Counted from the stretch's first letter, positions 14,825 through 24,151 are shown. The stretch is DNA of 64,000 nucleotides from Demequina capsici (GCF_032102965.1 NZ_CP134880.1:1922001-1986000); one strand, 5' to 3'. Made by a program: numbers and translations. The notes: a model not told the origin generated them from the letters alone.

Positions 14825-16535
14825 GAAGCTCCCGTTCGAGCGAGAGGCGCTTGGCCTCTGGACCGACCCCTCGGGACGCCACGCCAACTGGCCCGTCGTC
14901 TACACCCTCAACGACAAGGGCGAGGTGTACGTCGGCGAGACTCTGAACGCTGTAGGCCGTATGCGGCAGCACCTCGACAACCCTGACAAGAAGCATCTGA
15001 AGTCCGTGCGGGTCATCGTCGACGAGCAATTCAACAAGTCCGTCTGCCTCGACCTCGAGTCCTACCTCATTCGGCTCTTCGCCGGCGACGGCCGATTCAC
15101 TGTTCTCAATCGGAACGACGGCATCACCAACGCGGACTACTACGACCGGAAGCGGTACCGGGAACTGTTCGATGAGATCTTCGAGCTGCTCCGACTCGAC
15201 GACCTGTTCACTAACTCGATCGAGCAGATCGAGAACAGTGACCTGTTCAAGTTGTCTCCCTACAAGGCGCTGAACCACGATCAGGAAGCGGCCGTTGTGG
15301 ACGTCGTTGAGGGCCTATTCGACGACCTTGAAAGCAACTCCGCGAACACGGTAGTCATTGAGGGAGGACCGGGAACCGGCAAGACTATCGTCGCGATCTA
15401 CCTCATGAAGTTGCTCGTGGACATCGCCAGCACAGAGCCGACCGACGACCAGTCGTCGGATTCAGTCTTTGCGGACTTCTTCGTTGAGGGCCACCGCGAG
15501 TTGATGCGAGGGTTCCGGATCGGACTCGTCGTTCCACAGCAGTCTCTTCGAAAGTCGATCAAGAACGTCTTCAGACGGACTCCCGGCCTATCCCCCGCGA
15601 TGGTTCTCACCCCATATGAGGTCGCCAGGAGCCGAGATCCCTTCGACTTGCTGATCGTCGACGAGACGCACCGACTTACCCAATACGGCGCGCAGGCGAT
15701 GGGAACCCTCACTCGAGACTTCCGTGAGCACAGCATGCGACTCGCGCATAAGGGCGAACGCTGGGAGGACCTGACGCAACTCGACTGGATCGTTCGATCG
15801 AGCAAACAGCAGATTCTCCTTCTCGATCGAGACCAGAGCGTGCGCCCCATTGACCTCCCGCCAAAGGCCGTCGATCGGGTCCGCGAGGCGGCCGCAGACG
15901 AAGGCCGCTCTTACACACTGCGCTCGCAGATGAGGGTGCAAGGCGGCTCTGACTACATCGAGTACGTCCGCGCCGCCCTGAGCGACGGGCCGGCTCCGCA
16001 GCGACGAGGCTTCGACGGCTACGACCTGAGGTTCTTCGACGACCTCGGGCGCATGCACGAGGCAATACGCGCGCGGGATCGTGACGAGGGTCTCGCTCGC
16101 CTGGTCGCCGGCTACGGCTGGAAATGGAAAAGCAAGAAAGACTCCGCCGCGTTCGACATTGAGTTGGACAGCACCCGCCTGCGATGGAACAGGACCGCTG
16201 TCGATTGGATCAATTCGCCAACGTCGATTGACGAAGTCGGATCGATTCACACGGTCCAGGGATATGACCTCAATTACGCTGGCGTCATAGTTGGCCCCGA
16301 AGTCGGCTGGGACCCAGTCACAGAGCGCCTTCACCTAGACCGAGCACGCTACTTCGACGCGAAAGGAAAAGCGCGCAACGGGCTTCTGGATGTCGACTAC
16401 TCGGACGAGGACGTGCTTGGTCTCGTGCGAAACATCTATCGTGTCCTCCTCACCAGGGGTATGAGGGGCACGTATGTCTACGTCTGCGACACCCTATTGA
16501 GACAGCGACTTCGTGGACTCCTCGCCAGTTCTTGA
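14814..16535 (+). CDS. GIY-YIG nuclease - DUF2075 helicase-like ATPase fusion
   Basis: 573 aa. The N-terminal GIY-YIG domain spans about residues 25-100 (VVYTLNDKGEVYVGETLNAV, R..QHL, and a Glu in LDLESYLI). The DUF2075 P-loop domain follows, with Walker A EGGPGTGKT, Walker B LIVDETHRL, LLLDRDQSVRP, SQMRVQGG and a motif V/VI-like IHTVQGYDLNYAGVIVG. It probably couples ATP-driven strand or protein remodelling to DNA cleavage. Start ATG at 14814 overlaps the MazG-like gene. DUF2075 proteins recur in phage-defence islands. Reduced GC relative to the window supports horizontal acquisition. Confidence 0.85.
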   Translation: MRIEKLPFEREALGLWTDPSGRHANWPVVYTLNDKGEVYVGETLNAVGRMRQHLDNPDKKHLKSVRVIVDEQFNKSVCLDLESYLIRLFAGDGRFTVLNRNDGITNADYYDRKRYRELFDEIFELLRLDDLFTNSIEQIENSDLFKLSPYKALNHDQEAAVVDVVEGLFDDLESNSANTVVIEGGPGTGKTIVAIYLMKLLVDIASTEPTDDQSSDSVFADFFVEGHRELMRGFRIGLVVPQQSLRKSIKNVFRRTPGLSPAMVLTPYEVARSRDPFDLLIVDETHRLTQYGAQAMGTLTRDFREHSMRLAHKGERWEDLTQLDWIVRSSKQQILLLDRDQSVRPIDLPPKAVDRVREAAADEGRSYTLRSQMRVQGGSDYIEYVRAALSDGPAPQRRGFDGYDLRFFDDLGRMHEAIRARDRDEGLARLVAGYGWKWKSKKDSAAFDIELDSTRLRWNRTAVDWINSPTSIDEVGSIHTVQGYDLNYAGVIVGPEVGWDPVTERLHLDRARYFDAKGKARNGLLDVDYSDEDVLGLVRNIYRVLLTRGMRGTYVYVCDTLLRQRLRGLLASS

Positions 16536-16726
16536 CACGGGCCGGCCGTGACGCCCGCCATGGCACGTCCATCTGATTCGACATGAGCATGACTGCTCCG
16601 ATTACACACCCAGGCGAACCGATCCCCGAAGAGCGCTGCTCTCTAGCATTCTCGGGAATGCACTGGTAATTTCCGGTATGTGGCGCAGCCGCGGGGGATG
16701 CGGCATGGCTTCTAGGGGGAGCCTCA

Positions 16727-17545
16727 ATGGATTTGCCTACGGTGAGACGCTGGCGCAAGGGCGCGATGGATCGGCTCTACGTAACGGACCAGGCCGGAGT
16801 CGACCTTGGGTGGGCGGATACCGCAACGGGTGAGATCACCGTGGTGGTCCCAGGCTCAGAAGGCCGGCTCGATGCGGCCTTCGTCGCCTGGGCCGCGCTG
16901 CAACCCGACGACGACCTTGCACTCCATGCTCCGGGCCGCAATGTCGATGCGCTCACAGCCGCCTACACTGCCGAAATCGCATCCTTGAGCGACTCCATCG
17001 TCCAGTTGGAGGCGCAACTCGCGGCGGCCCGTTTCAGTCGCGACCAGTATGCGAAGGGCACGGCCGGCGAGTACCGCGTAGGCGAGGCGGTCAATCGGCT
17101 CTACCAGCATGGTTGGGGAATCATCCACGCAGTTCCTATCAATGGCGGCGCTGCGGATATCGACCATCTGCTGATCGGACCTGGCGGGGTGTGGACCGTC
17201 AACTCGAAACGACATGACTCATCCGAAGTGTTCATCAATGGCGACTACATGCGCGTCGGTCGTGTTCGGGTGGACCACATCGCACAGGCCAGACGCGAGG
17301 CGGCGGCCGCTTCACTGGCATTGTCCTTGCCCGACGCTCCCGTCGCCGTCTCCGGATGTGTCGTTCTGGACACCTCATATCGGTACGACATGACTGTGAT
17401 CGAGGAGCCTGAAGGCGTCGTCGTGCATCACCTGGCCTCGGTCCCCTCGGTGTTCCACAACTTGCCGCGCGTCCTCGATGGCGCCGAGATTCTCCGCATC
17501 TACTCACGAGCACGCCGCCCCGAGACCTGGGACCCAGAAACATGA
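16727..17545 (+). CDS. NERD-domain protein (tandem copy 1)
   Basis: 272 aa. An N-terminal small beta domain (LYVTDQAGVDLGWADTATGE) and a coiled-coil-like stretch around residues 80-110 precede a NERD nuclease-related domain: KGTAGEYRVGEAVNRLYQHGW, then DIDHLLIGPGGVWTVNSK with the Asp and Lys expected of a PD-(D/E)xK-like site. The first 12 residues are basic. It overlaps the next NERD gene by 4 bp (ATGA), and the two are paralogues. Preceded by AGGGGGA. No partner helicase or kinase domain is fused. Function unknown; NERD proteins are often plasmid- or defence-linked. Confidence 0.82.
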   Translation: MDLPTVRRWRKGAMDRLYVTDQAGVDLGWADTATGEITVVVPGSEGRLDAAFVAWAALQPDDDLALHAPGRNVDALTAAYTAEIASLSDSIVQLEAQLAAARFSRDQYAKGTAGEYRVGEAVNRLYQHGWGIIHAVPINGGAADIDHLLIGPGGVWTVNSKRHDSSEVFINGDYMRVGRVRVDHIAQARREAAAASLALSLPDAPVAVSGCVVLDTSYRYDMTVIEEPEGVVVHHLASVPSVFHNLPRVLDGAEILRIYSRARRPETWDPET

Positions 17546-18483
17546 GCGAACCGATCACCGTCAACAACTGGAAGCGCTACGGACAGCACCGTGGCTACGC
17601 CAACCTGCCCGACGGCACCCGTGTCGGATGGATCGACGTTCCGACAGGAACGATCACCATCGAGTCTCCCGAGCACGATGCCGAAGCGCGAGCTGCGCTC
17701 GGCGAGTGGCATTGCGCCCTCCCCCAGGTACCCGCGGTCGCGGAGCCGAGCATGCTGGCGGACGTGGAGGATGAGGCGGCCGCACAATCCGTCGTGGCTA
17801 CGGACACTTCGAAGACCGCGCCTGCCCCCGACCCAGAGCGCGAGGCAACAGACCTTGCAAACCGAGTTCCGGGGCAGAACGCGCGCGAGCAGGAAGGACT
17901 CGCATGGGAACGTGAGAAGCGGCTCGGCAACACCATCGCTTGGGCAGGACGCGTCGCTGGCGCCCATACGGACTACAGGGCATGGAAACTTGGCGCGGAA
18001 GGCGAGGAAGCCGTCGGCAAGGGTCTCAAGAAGGTCGGCAAACGCGGCTGGAAGGTTCTGCATTCGATCCCGTGCGAAGGCGATACAGACATCGACCACC
18101 TAGTCATCGGCCCGCCGGGCGTCTTCCTCGTCAACACCAAGCACCACCCGAAGGCGAAGGTCACCGAGACAAAGTACGGCGTCATGGTGAACGGGGGAAA
18201 GACCGAGCACTTCCCTCAGATACGGGCACAGGTGAAGAAGGCGACCGCTGCACTGGCAGCCGCGCTCGGACACCCGGTGAGGATCACTGGCGTCGTGGCG
18301 ATCTTCAACGGCGGGCTCTCCCAGCCGGAACTGAAGACGGCAAGCAGCGCCCGCGACGTGAAAGTTGTCACCAACTGGAACATCTCCAACGCACTCCTGA
18401 GGCTCGAGCCTGTGCTCTCAGATGCGGAGGTCGAGGAGATCCACGCGGTGGCGCGCCAGCCCAGGACGTGGAAGAAGGACTAG
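17542..18483 (+). CDS. NERD-domain protein (tandem copy 2)
   Basis: 313 aa, paralogue of the preceding gene. It shares the N-terminal beta domain (LPDGTRVGWIDVPTGTITIE) and the C-terminal NERD domain (LGAEGEEAVGKGLKKVGKRGW; DIDHLVIGPPGVFLVNTKHH). An acidic, Ala/Glu-rich linker of about 70 residues separates them, where copy 1 has a short coiled coil. The catalytic Asp and Lys are kept in both. Co-transcribed and coupled with copy 1. The different linkers hint at a heteromer of unlike roles. No regulator lies adjacent. Confidence 0.82.
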   Translation: MSEPITVNNWKRYGQHRGYANLPDGTRVGWIDVPTGTITIESPEHDAEARAALGEWHCALPQVPAVAEPSMLADVEDEAAAQSVVATDTSKTAPAPDPEREATDLANRVPGQNAREQEGLAWEREKRLGNTIAWAGRVAGAHTDYRAWKLGAEGEEAVGKGLKKVGKRGWKVLHSIPCEGDTDIDHLVIGPPGVFLVNTKHHPKAKVTETKYGVMVNGGKTEHFPQIRAQVKKATAALAAALGHPVRITGVVAIFNGGLSQPELKTASSARDVKVVTNWNISNALLRLEPVLSDAEVEEIHAVARQPRTWKKD

Positions 18484-18585
18484 TTCTCACGTCTAGCTCC
18501 CGGGCGCCCGTCGGCGCGACGATCACCAGCCACATCGAAGACACGGCGCACGCTGCAACTCGCAGTCGACCGACATTCCCCTCGC

Positions 18586-19155
18586 CTAGCGGCGCCCGGA
18601 TCTGCTGAGCAGCCCAGGCAACTCCCCCATCACAGCACTGGCCTTCTCAGCCGCGTCATAGGGTCCCGGCATTCGGAACACCTGGGCACCCCAGGCAGTC
18701 CGCGCCTCCTGCACGCCAGATCCTCCCGCAGCCTTGCGTCCGAGCAGTGCCTCTACAGGCTGCCGAAAGACGCAGATCACGAGCGGCACTGAAAGGGCGC
18801 CAAGCTTCTCGCCCAGCAAAGAACGCCCATGCTCGAGTTCCCCGGCGACCAGGTCTTTCTCCCCCACGGTTGGCCTCTTCACGATGTCCGTGAAGCCCAC
18901 GCCGGCAGCGAGCGCGACCGCCTCGAACTGACGCACACCTTCGGGGAGGTCGAACAACCCAGCCGACGCGAGCCTACGAAGCTGGCGCTGACCCACCTGT
19001 CCCTGGTAGTAGTGGCCGGCGGCCACGCTCACCGGCGATGGATTCAGGCCCACGATCATTGCTCGCGCCTTCTCCGGGATCACGTCGCGAAGCGTCAGAT
19101 ACTCGACGCCCATCCACTCCTCGACGGCCTGGTAACCGATCAGCTCTTCAGCCAT
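18586..19155 (-). CDS. mug: Mug/TDG-type uracil (mismatch) DNA glycosylase
   Basis: 189 aa. Base-excision repair enzyme removing uracil or thymine mispaired with G. The active-site motif is VGLNPSPVS (Asn for catalysis in G-[IL]-N-P), followed by GFTDIVKRPT (substrate pocket) and the later VPLVICVFRQPVEALLG. It starts at ATG 19155. It lies at the edge of the accessory stretch and points back toward the NERD genes, leaving 102 bp between convergent stops. Could be core repair rather than defence. Confidence 0.85.
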   Translation of the reverse strand: MAEELIGYQAVEEWMGVEYLTLRDVIPEKARAMIVGLNPSPVSVAAGHYYQGQVGQRQLRRLASAGLFDLPEGVRQFEAVALAAGVGFTDIVKRPTVGEKDLVAGELEHGRSLLGEKLGALSVPLVICVFRQPVEALLGRKAAGGSGVQEARTAWGAQVFRMPGPYDAAEKASAVMGELPGLLSRSGRR

Positions 19156-19307
19156 ATCGCGAACCTACCTGCTCGCCACGGCGCTCGCGCGGTCCCCTCG
19201 CAGTCCACCGACACCGCCTCCGGAGCGGTCGCCGTCGCGGTGAGCCTTTCGCCGCTTGCCTCTCGAGTAGGAGGTGCCGCAGTCCAGCCAGTATCCAGCC
19301 CCACGGC

Positions 19308-20492
19308 CTAAGCCACCCCGTAGTCCCCCACGTGCGAGTCGATCACCCAGTAGTCGTCCGCGGTCCTCGTGGTGAGCGACGGGTCGCCGTCCGGCACCGC
19401 GAAGTACGAGTGGCTGGACCCCCAGGCGAGCACGTCGTCCCAGGTGGTGTCCACGAGCACCCACTCGCCGTTGATGAGCACCTTGTTCCAGGCGTGCGCA
19501 GCGATGCTCTCGCCGTTGTCCGCATCGCCGGTGACGATCACGCTGGATAGGCCGACGGCGTCGGCGAGCAGCTCGTACGCCTGCGCATAGCCGGTGCAGA
19601 CGGAGGAACCTTCGACCAGCGCGCCGTACGCCTCCTGGGACTGCGCCACCACTGCGGACGTGCCCGAGTCGTATCCGCGGTCGGCCTCATCGACCGCCGC
19701 ATAGTCGTAGTCGTTGGCGGCCACCACTGCGTCGTGGATCGCGCTGGCGAGCGCATAGTCGCCCTGCGCACGCGCGACGTCGGGCGATGCGACGATCGTC
19801 GCCACCGCGTCGGCCGTGGCCACCCGACGCCGTTCCGCCTCGGAGTCCGCGTAGATGTAGTCGGGCACCACCGTCGTCCTGAATGCCGAGTAGGACACCG
19901 ACCAGCCGCTGACGAACACGTACGGGTTCTGCGCCAACGCCTCGTACATCGCGTCGTGGATGCCAGGCACCCCGCCCACCTTGGACACGTAGCCGGTGAC
20001 GTCGATCGACCGTTCCTGCACGACCATGGCGCGCGCCAGGTACAGCGACAGGTCCTCCGTGCCGAACACCGGGTACGCCACGTCAGGCCCTGTCGGCACG
20101 GGCGCGGTGAGCATGGTGGGCCATGGCACCCACAGCGGCAGCCGTCCCAGGTATCCGGCGGGGACCACGATCAGAGCGGCGAGCAGCGCCCACAGCAGCA
20201 GCCGCCCGCCCAGGCCCAACGTGCGGCGGCGAGGCTTCGCGGCGCTCACCGGCAGGTCGGGCGTGTGAGCCCAATGCTGAAGCGACGAGGTCTGCGCCGA
20301 AGCCTGCCATGACATGGGCGGCTGCGCGGCCTGCGGCTGAGGCGTCCAACCCGGCACTCCGGCCCTGGGGCGCGTGAACTCCGTCCACCCCGCGCCGTCC
20401 CAGTAGCGCTCGAGGTCCGTGCGCGCAGGGTCCGGGAGCCACCCGGGCGCAGGCAGCCGAGGCTCCCAGCCGGCCGGTCCCTGACCCTCCAC
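19308..20492 (-). CDS. DUF2510 - transmembrane - transglutaminase-like protein (active-site Cys present)
   Basis: 394 aa from the GTG at 20492, chosen because GAGAGGGG lies about 7 nt upstream; a GTG at 20516 would add eight residues. An N-terminal DUF2510 motif (PAPGWLPDPARTDLERYWDG, WTEF) is followed by a Pro/Gln-rich linker, one transmembrane segment (LLLWALLAALIVVPAGYL) and an external domain ending in a transglutaminase-like core: SSVCTGYAQAY (Cys), HAWNKVLING (His), VDTTWDD (Asp). The triad is complete. Role unknown; possibly protein crosslinking or peptide cleavage at the cell surface. Paralogue of the next gene. Confidence 0.82.
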   Translation of the reverse strand: MEGQGPAGWEPRLPAPGWLPDPARTDLERYWDGAGWTEFTRPRAGVPGWTPQPQAAQPPMSWQASAQTSSLQHWAHTPDLPVSAAKPRRRTLGLGGRLLLWALLAALIVVPAGYLGRLPLWVPWPTMLTAPVPTGPDVAYPVFGTEDLSLYLARAMVVQERSIDVTGYVSKVGGVPGIHDAMYEALAQNPYVFVSGWSVSYSAFRTTVVPDYIYADSEAERRRVATADAVATIVASPDVARAQGDYALASAIHDAVVAANDYDYAAVDEADRGYDSGTSAVVAQSQEAYGALVEGSSVCTGYAQAYELLADAVGLSSVIVTGDADNGESIAAHAWNKVLINGEWVLVDTTWDDVLAWGSSHSYFAVPDGDPSLTTRTADDYWVIDSHVGDYGVA

Positions 20493-20541
20493 GTGGACCC
20501 CCTCTCCCGGGGCCACCCTACTGAGGTCGCGTCACCAGACG

Positions 20542-21705
20542 CTAGGCCCCGTACGCCATCAGCCGCTCGTCAAGCATCCAGCTCGAGTCCGGCGCGCGAT
20601 CGTCGAGCCGCGAATCCCCGTCGGACACCAGGAACCAGTCGTCGAGCGCACCCTCAGCCCCGCCGTCGTCCCACGCGACGTCCACCGTCATCCACACGCC
20701 GCTCATCTGCACCTTGTTCCAGGCATGCGTCGTGAGGCTCCCGCCGTCGTACGCCGAGCCTGTCACCACGACGGTCGTGAGGCCCACCGCGTCCGCCAGC
20801 ACCTGGAACGCCTGCGCATAGCCGAGGCTCGAGGCGCGCCCCTGCACCAGCGCCCCGTATGCCTGCTGGGCCTGCGTGAAGGCCGCCACCTGCGCGGTGC
20901 CGGTCGTGCCGTCGGACACCGCCAGCGACCCGTCATCCAGGGTCACGCGCGCGATGATCGCGTCATGCACGGCCTGCGCGAGCGCCACCTGGCCCGTCGC
21001 CTGCGCCACTGCGTCCGATTGGACGATGTCAGTCGCCTCCGCCTGCAGCTCCCGCCGCCGCTGCTCCGCCTCATCGGCGTCGTACAGGTAGGTCGGCACC
21101 AACGAGTCCCCGCCCGCCGTCAGGGTCCAGTCGGTGCCGTCCGCGAACACGTACGGGTTCTGGATCACCACTGCGAGCATCGCGTCGGCCACCACCTGCT
21201 CCTCATCGGCCCCCGCCCGGGACAACCAGCTCAGATCGATCTCCTGCTGCTGCACCATCAGGCTGCGCGCCAGGTACAGGCTCAGCGAGTCCACGGCGAA
21301 CACCGGATACTCCACCGCGGGGCCCGCCGGCGCCTGCAGCCCCCAGGAAGAAACCGAGCCGAGCCTGCCGGAGATGGCGCTCGCATAGACGAGCATGCAC
21401 AGCACCAGCACGCCCAGCAGCGCGAACCCGCCGCGCCAGCCCTGCAACCAGCCCTCACGCACCTCAGGGCTCGGTTCCGGCACCACGGGAGTCAGGCCAC
21501 CGACCGCTCCCCCGACGTCACGCTCCAGGTCGACGAGCGCCGCCTCATCGGACAGCCCCCAGCGCGTGCGCACCTCACGCCCCCGCGTCCGGTCCGTCCA
21601 CCGGCGCCCATCCCACCAGCGCTCCATGTCCAACCGGCTCGGATCCGGCAGCCAGCCCGCATCCGGCAGCCGCGGCCGCCTCACCTGCCCGTCGCCCCCC
21701 GGCAT
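20542..21705 (-). CDS. DUF2510 - transmembrane - transglutaminase-like paralogue lacking the catalytic Cys
   Basis: 387 aa, same architecture as the downstream gene: DUF2510 (LPDAGWLPDPSRLDMERWWD), linker, transmembrane segment (FALLGVLVLCMLVYASAI) and transglutaminase-like domain. At the nucleophile position it reads RASSLGYAQAF, with Ser where the paralogue has Cys. His (HAWNKVQMSG) and Asp (VDVAWDD) are kept. This points to a pseudoenzyme or a serine-dependent variant. ATG at 21705 follows GGAGGTCC. It lies 49 bp upstream of its paralogue in the same orientation, so they are probably co-transcribed and may form a complex. Confidence 0.82.
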   Translation of the reverse strand: MPGGDGQVRRPRLPDAGWLPDPSRLDMERWWDGRRWTDRTRGREVRTRWGLSDEAALVDLERDVGGAVGGLTPVVPEPSPEVREGWLQGWRGGFALLGVLVLCMLVYASAISGRLGSVSSWGLQAPAGPAVEYPVFAVDSLSLYLARSLMVQQQEIDLSWLSRAGADEEQVVADAMLAVVIQNPYVFADGTDWTLTAGGDSLVPTYLYDADEAEQRRRELQAEATDIVQSDAVAQATGQVALAQAVHDAIIARVTLDDGSLAVSDGTTGTAQVAAFTQAQQAYGALVQGRASSLGYAQAFQVLADAVGLTTVVVTGSAYDGGSLTTHAWNKVQMSGVWMTVDVAWDDGGAEGALDDWFLVSDGDSRLDDRAPDSSWMLDERLMAYGA

Positions 21706-21956
21706 CCGGACCTCCGTCCTCCCTCGCTTGCAGGCTACCGACGCCCCCAGTCGGACCGCGCGACAGGTGACAGGTCACCCGGGAAGAGCGCGCGCCGCCG
21801 CACGGCCGACGCGACCGCCGGATCGTGTGCAGTTCGCCACGTTCACCCCACGACACGGCACCGAGTGCGCAGATCCACGAGGATTCACCCATAGGGTGCA
21901 TATCGGACGCCAGGAACGGGAGTCCTCGTACACACCACAGCACACAGGGGGCACGA

Positions 21957-22481
21957 ATGCGCTGGTTCGCAGCCAGACCACAGCGAGGGACGACGACCGG
22001 GAGCGATTCTCCCTCTCCCGCCGGCGCCGCTGCCGGTCCGGCCGAACCCGAGCCGACGCACGTCGCAGTCTCCTACGAGGACCCGTTCCTGGCAGTCCCC
22101 CACCTCAAGAACGCGACCGCCGCAGTCTGCGCGCGGCTCAGACTGTCGCTGCGCACCGTCGACGACGTCGACTCGCTCGTGGACGCCGCCCTCAACGTGG
22201 ATGCCGCACACGTGGTGCTGTTCCCCCACTTCGACCAGCTGCTGCTGCACGTGCCCGACCTCACCGACCCGCACTGGCACGGCGCCCGACTCGACCCCGC
22301 CGCAGCACAACGCGCGGGCGTCCGCTACGTGATCGGCACCGCGGGCCAGGACGGCAACATCCTCGAGGCGCTCCAACGGATCTTCGGGCCCGACGTGGTG
22401 GGCATCTTCGCCGACGTCAACACCACCGCCGACACGGCACGGCTCGAGCACCAGCTGGAACAGGCACTCGACCCGTCCTGA
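21957..22481 (+). CDS. Hypothetical protein, no recognised family
   Basis: 174 aa. The N-terminal 40 residues are low-complexity (Pro/Gly/Ala/Ser). The rest looks like a compact alpha/beta domain, with SLVDAALNVDAAHVVLFPHF, RAGVRYVIGTAGQDGNILEA and VVGIFADVNTTAD as the best-defined strands and helices. No signal peptide or membrane segment. ATG at 21957 follows AGGGGGCACGA. Divergent from the DUF2510 gene and convergent with the next gene (12 bp between stops). I do not recognise it. Confidence 0.65.
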   Translation: MRWFAARPQRGTTTGSDSPSPAGAAAGPAEPEPTHVAVSYEDPFLAVPHLKNATAAVCARLRLSLRTVDDVDSLVDAALNVDAAHVVLFPHFDQLLLHVPDLTDPHWHGARLDPAAAQRAGVRYVIGTAGQDGNILEALQRIFGPDVVGIFADVNTTADTARLEHQLEQALDPS

Positions 22482-22493
22482 GCACAGCCGAGG

Positions 22494-23057
22494 CTAGCGC
22501 GCGGCATCCTCCGTGAGCAGATCGTGCAGGTGGCGCAGCGGGTCCCTCAGCATCGAGCCGATGATCTGCGGGCTCGCCTCCGAGCCCGCGAGCATCTCCA
22601 GCACCGACTCGCACAGCACGTCGATCTCCCCTGCACGGTCGCCGTGCTCACGGCAGGCCTCCGCACGCACCCCGAGGATCGCGCCGCGGATCGCCAGCAC
22701 CATGGTGGGATCCTCGGCCGTCGCCACGAGCTTCGCGTACTGCAGCTCCGTCTCCTCGACCACCGCCGTGGCCTCGGCCTCGAGCCCCACCATGCGCATC
22801 GCGCGGGCAGCGCCCACCCCGATGCGGATCAACTCCGTGCGCTCGTACTGCGTGGGACCACCCTCGTCCAGCACGTGGCGCGCCACGTCGAACGCCTCCG
22901 CCCACGCCTGCTCAGACTTGTCGTACTGCTTGGCGAGCGCCAGTTCCATGGAATACCAGGACAGCTGCTGCGCCAGACGCAGCGCGCCCGCACGTGGCTC
23001 CTGCCGATACTCCGCCCTCAGACGGATGACCTCACGATGCGTCCGCTCCAACCCCAT
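22494..23057 (-). CDS. Hypothetical helical (TPR-like) protein
   Basis: 187 aa, almost entirely alpha-helical, with repeats resembling tetratricopeptide pairs (ALRLAQQLSWYSMELALAKQ; WAEAFDVARHVL; GAARAMRMVGLEAEA). No catalytic motif, signal peptide or membrane segment. ATG at 23057 was chosen as the first start near a conserved-looking Glu/Arg-rich helix; no strong ribosome site is visible. It does not share the diagnostic blocks of the two helical proteins in the hydrogenase locus. Function unknown. Confidence 0.6.
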   Translation of the reverse strand: MGLERTHREVIRLRAEYRQEPRAGALRLAQQLSWYSMELALAKQYDKSEQAWAEAFDVARHVLDEGGPTQYERTELIRIGVGAARAMRMVGLEAEATAVVEETELQYAKLVATAEDPTMVLAIRGAILGVRAEACREHGDRAGEIDVLCESVLEMLAGSEASPQIIGSMLRDPLRHLHDLLTEDAAR

Positions 23058-23215
23058 AGCGTCACCATAGGCGCGGTCCGGCCATCGCGGAAGGATTCGA
23101 GACCAAGAATCCTCACCATGCGCGTGCGCCTGCCGATCTGCTGTGCAGGAGACGTGTACCCGCACGGCACCGTGACGGCTCAGCCCCGCCGCAGCACGCG
23201 TCCCCGCCGCTCCTT

Positions 23216-24151
23216 CTAGAAGAGCGTCTCGTTCGCCACGCCGCACGGCACGTGCACACCCGCCGCGTGCTCCAGCGCGCCGCTCAGATGGCCGTGCTGA
23301 TCGTCGAAGAACATGTGCGGACGCAGCACCTGCAGCACCTTCGCCTTCTCGATCCCGCCAAGGAAGAACGCATCGTTCACCGTCACTCCCCAGCTGCGCA
23401 GCGAGTGCACCGCCCGCTCGTGCGCGGGCGCGGCCCGGGCCGTCACAAGTGCGATCCTCACGCGAGGCTCGTACGACGGATCATCCTTCTGCCGCTGCTG
23501 CTCGAGCAGCTGGATGCGGTTGAGATCAGCCACCAGCGGCTGCAGCAGACCGGGCACGTGGGCGATGTCCCGCTTCGCGACCTCGTTTGCCACGAAGCTG
23601 TCCATGCCCTCGCTCTGGAAGACCCGCTCCGACTCGTCGGTCGCGAGCACCGCATCGAAGTCGAATGCGATCCTGAGGCCCCGGTCCGAGTCGTCGTACG
23701 CCGCAGTGCTCGGCAGCACGTGGCCCGCCGGGTGGCCGGCCCGTACTGCCGCGACCACGTCGTCCCTGTTCTGGCTGAGGAAGAGGCTCATGCCCAACGC
23801 CGGGATGTAGCCCAGCGGCGACCGCCCCTGCGTGAAGAAGGCACGCGTCACGCCCAGCGCATGCTTCTCCACCGAGCGCATCACCCGAAGCCCCGTGCTC
23901 GCATCGTTGCGCGACAGCACGATGACCTCCACCAGCGGGTCGCGCGGGCGCAGGTCGTTGAGCGTGAGCAGCCGCTTGATGAACGGGAACGCCGGCCCCG
24001 GCGCAAGCAGATCGTCTACGTGACGGTCCTGGTAGTCCGCATACGCAGCCTCGCCATGCTCCCTGAAGTACGCGTCGGACTCCGTCAGGTCGAACAGCGC
24101 GCTGGACGCCACTCCCACCACGAGTCGGTCGTGGAGATCGTAGGCAGGCAT
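23216..24151 (-). CDS. 5'-nucleotidase (cytosolic 5'-nucleotidase I-like)
   Basis: 311 aa, matching the PF06189-type 5'-nucleotidase family that dephosphorylates nucleoside monophosphates. The HAD-like aspartate pair is in IAFDFDAVLATDESE; other landmarks are IVLSRNDASTGLRVMRS, FFTQGRSPLGY, RIALVTARAAPAHERA and HMFFDDQHGHL. ATG at 24151. Immediately upstream lies the left 25-bp repeat that bounds the inserted MntA-HepT cassette. Apparently monocistronic. Role probably nucleotide-pool balance. Confidence 0.85.
   Translation of the reverse strand: MPAYDLHDRLVVGVASSALFDLTESDAYFREHGEAAYADYQDRHVDDLLAPGPAFPFIKRLLTLNDLRPRDPLVEVIVLSRNDASTGLRVMRSVEKHALGVTRAFFTQGRSPLGYIPALGMSLFLSQNRDDVVAAVRAGHPAGHVLPSTAAYDDSDRGLRIAFDFDAVLATDESERVFQSEGMDSFVANEVAKRDIAHVPGLLQPLVADLNRIQLLEQQRQKDDPSYEPRVRIALVTARAAPAHERAVHSLRSWGVTVNDAFFLGGIEKAKVLQVLRPHMFFDDQHGHLSGALEHAAGVHVPCGVANETLF

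Noticed and set aside
21708..21719. GGACCTCCGTCC resembling the DosR-like boxes
   Set aside because: It is the ribosome site of the DUF2510 gene read on the other strand; a match to GGAC-N4-GTCC is expected by chance a few times in this window.
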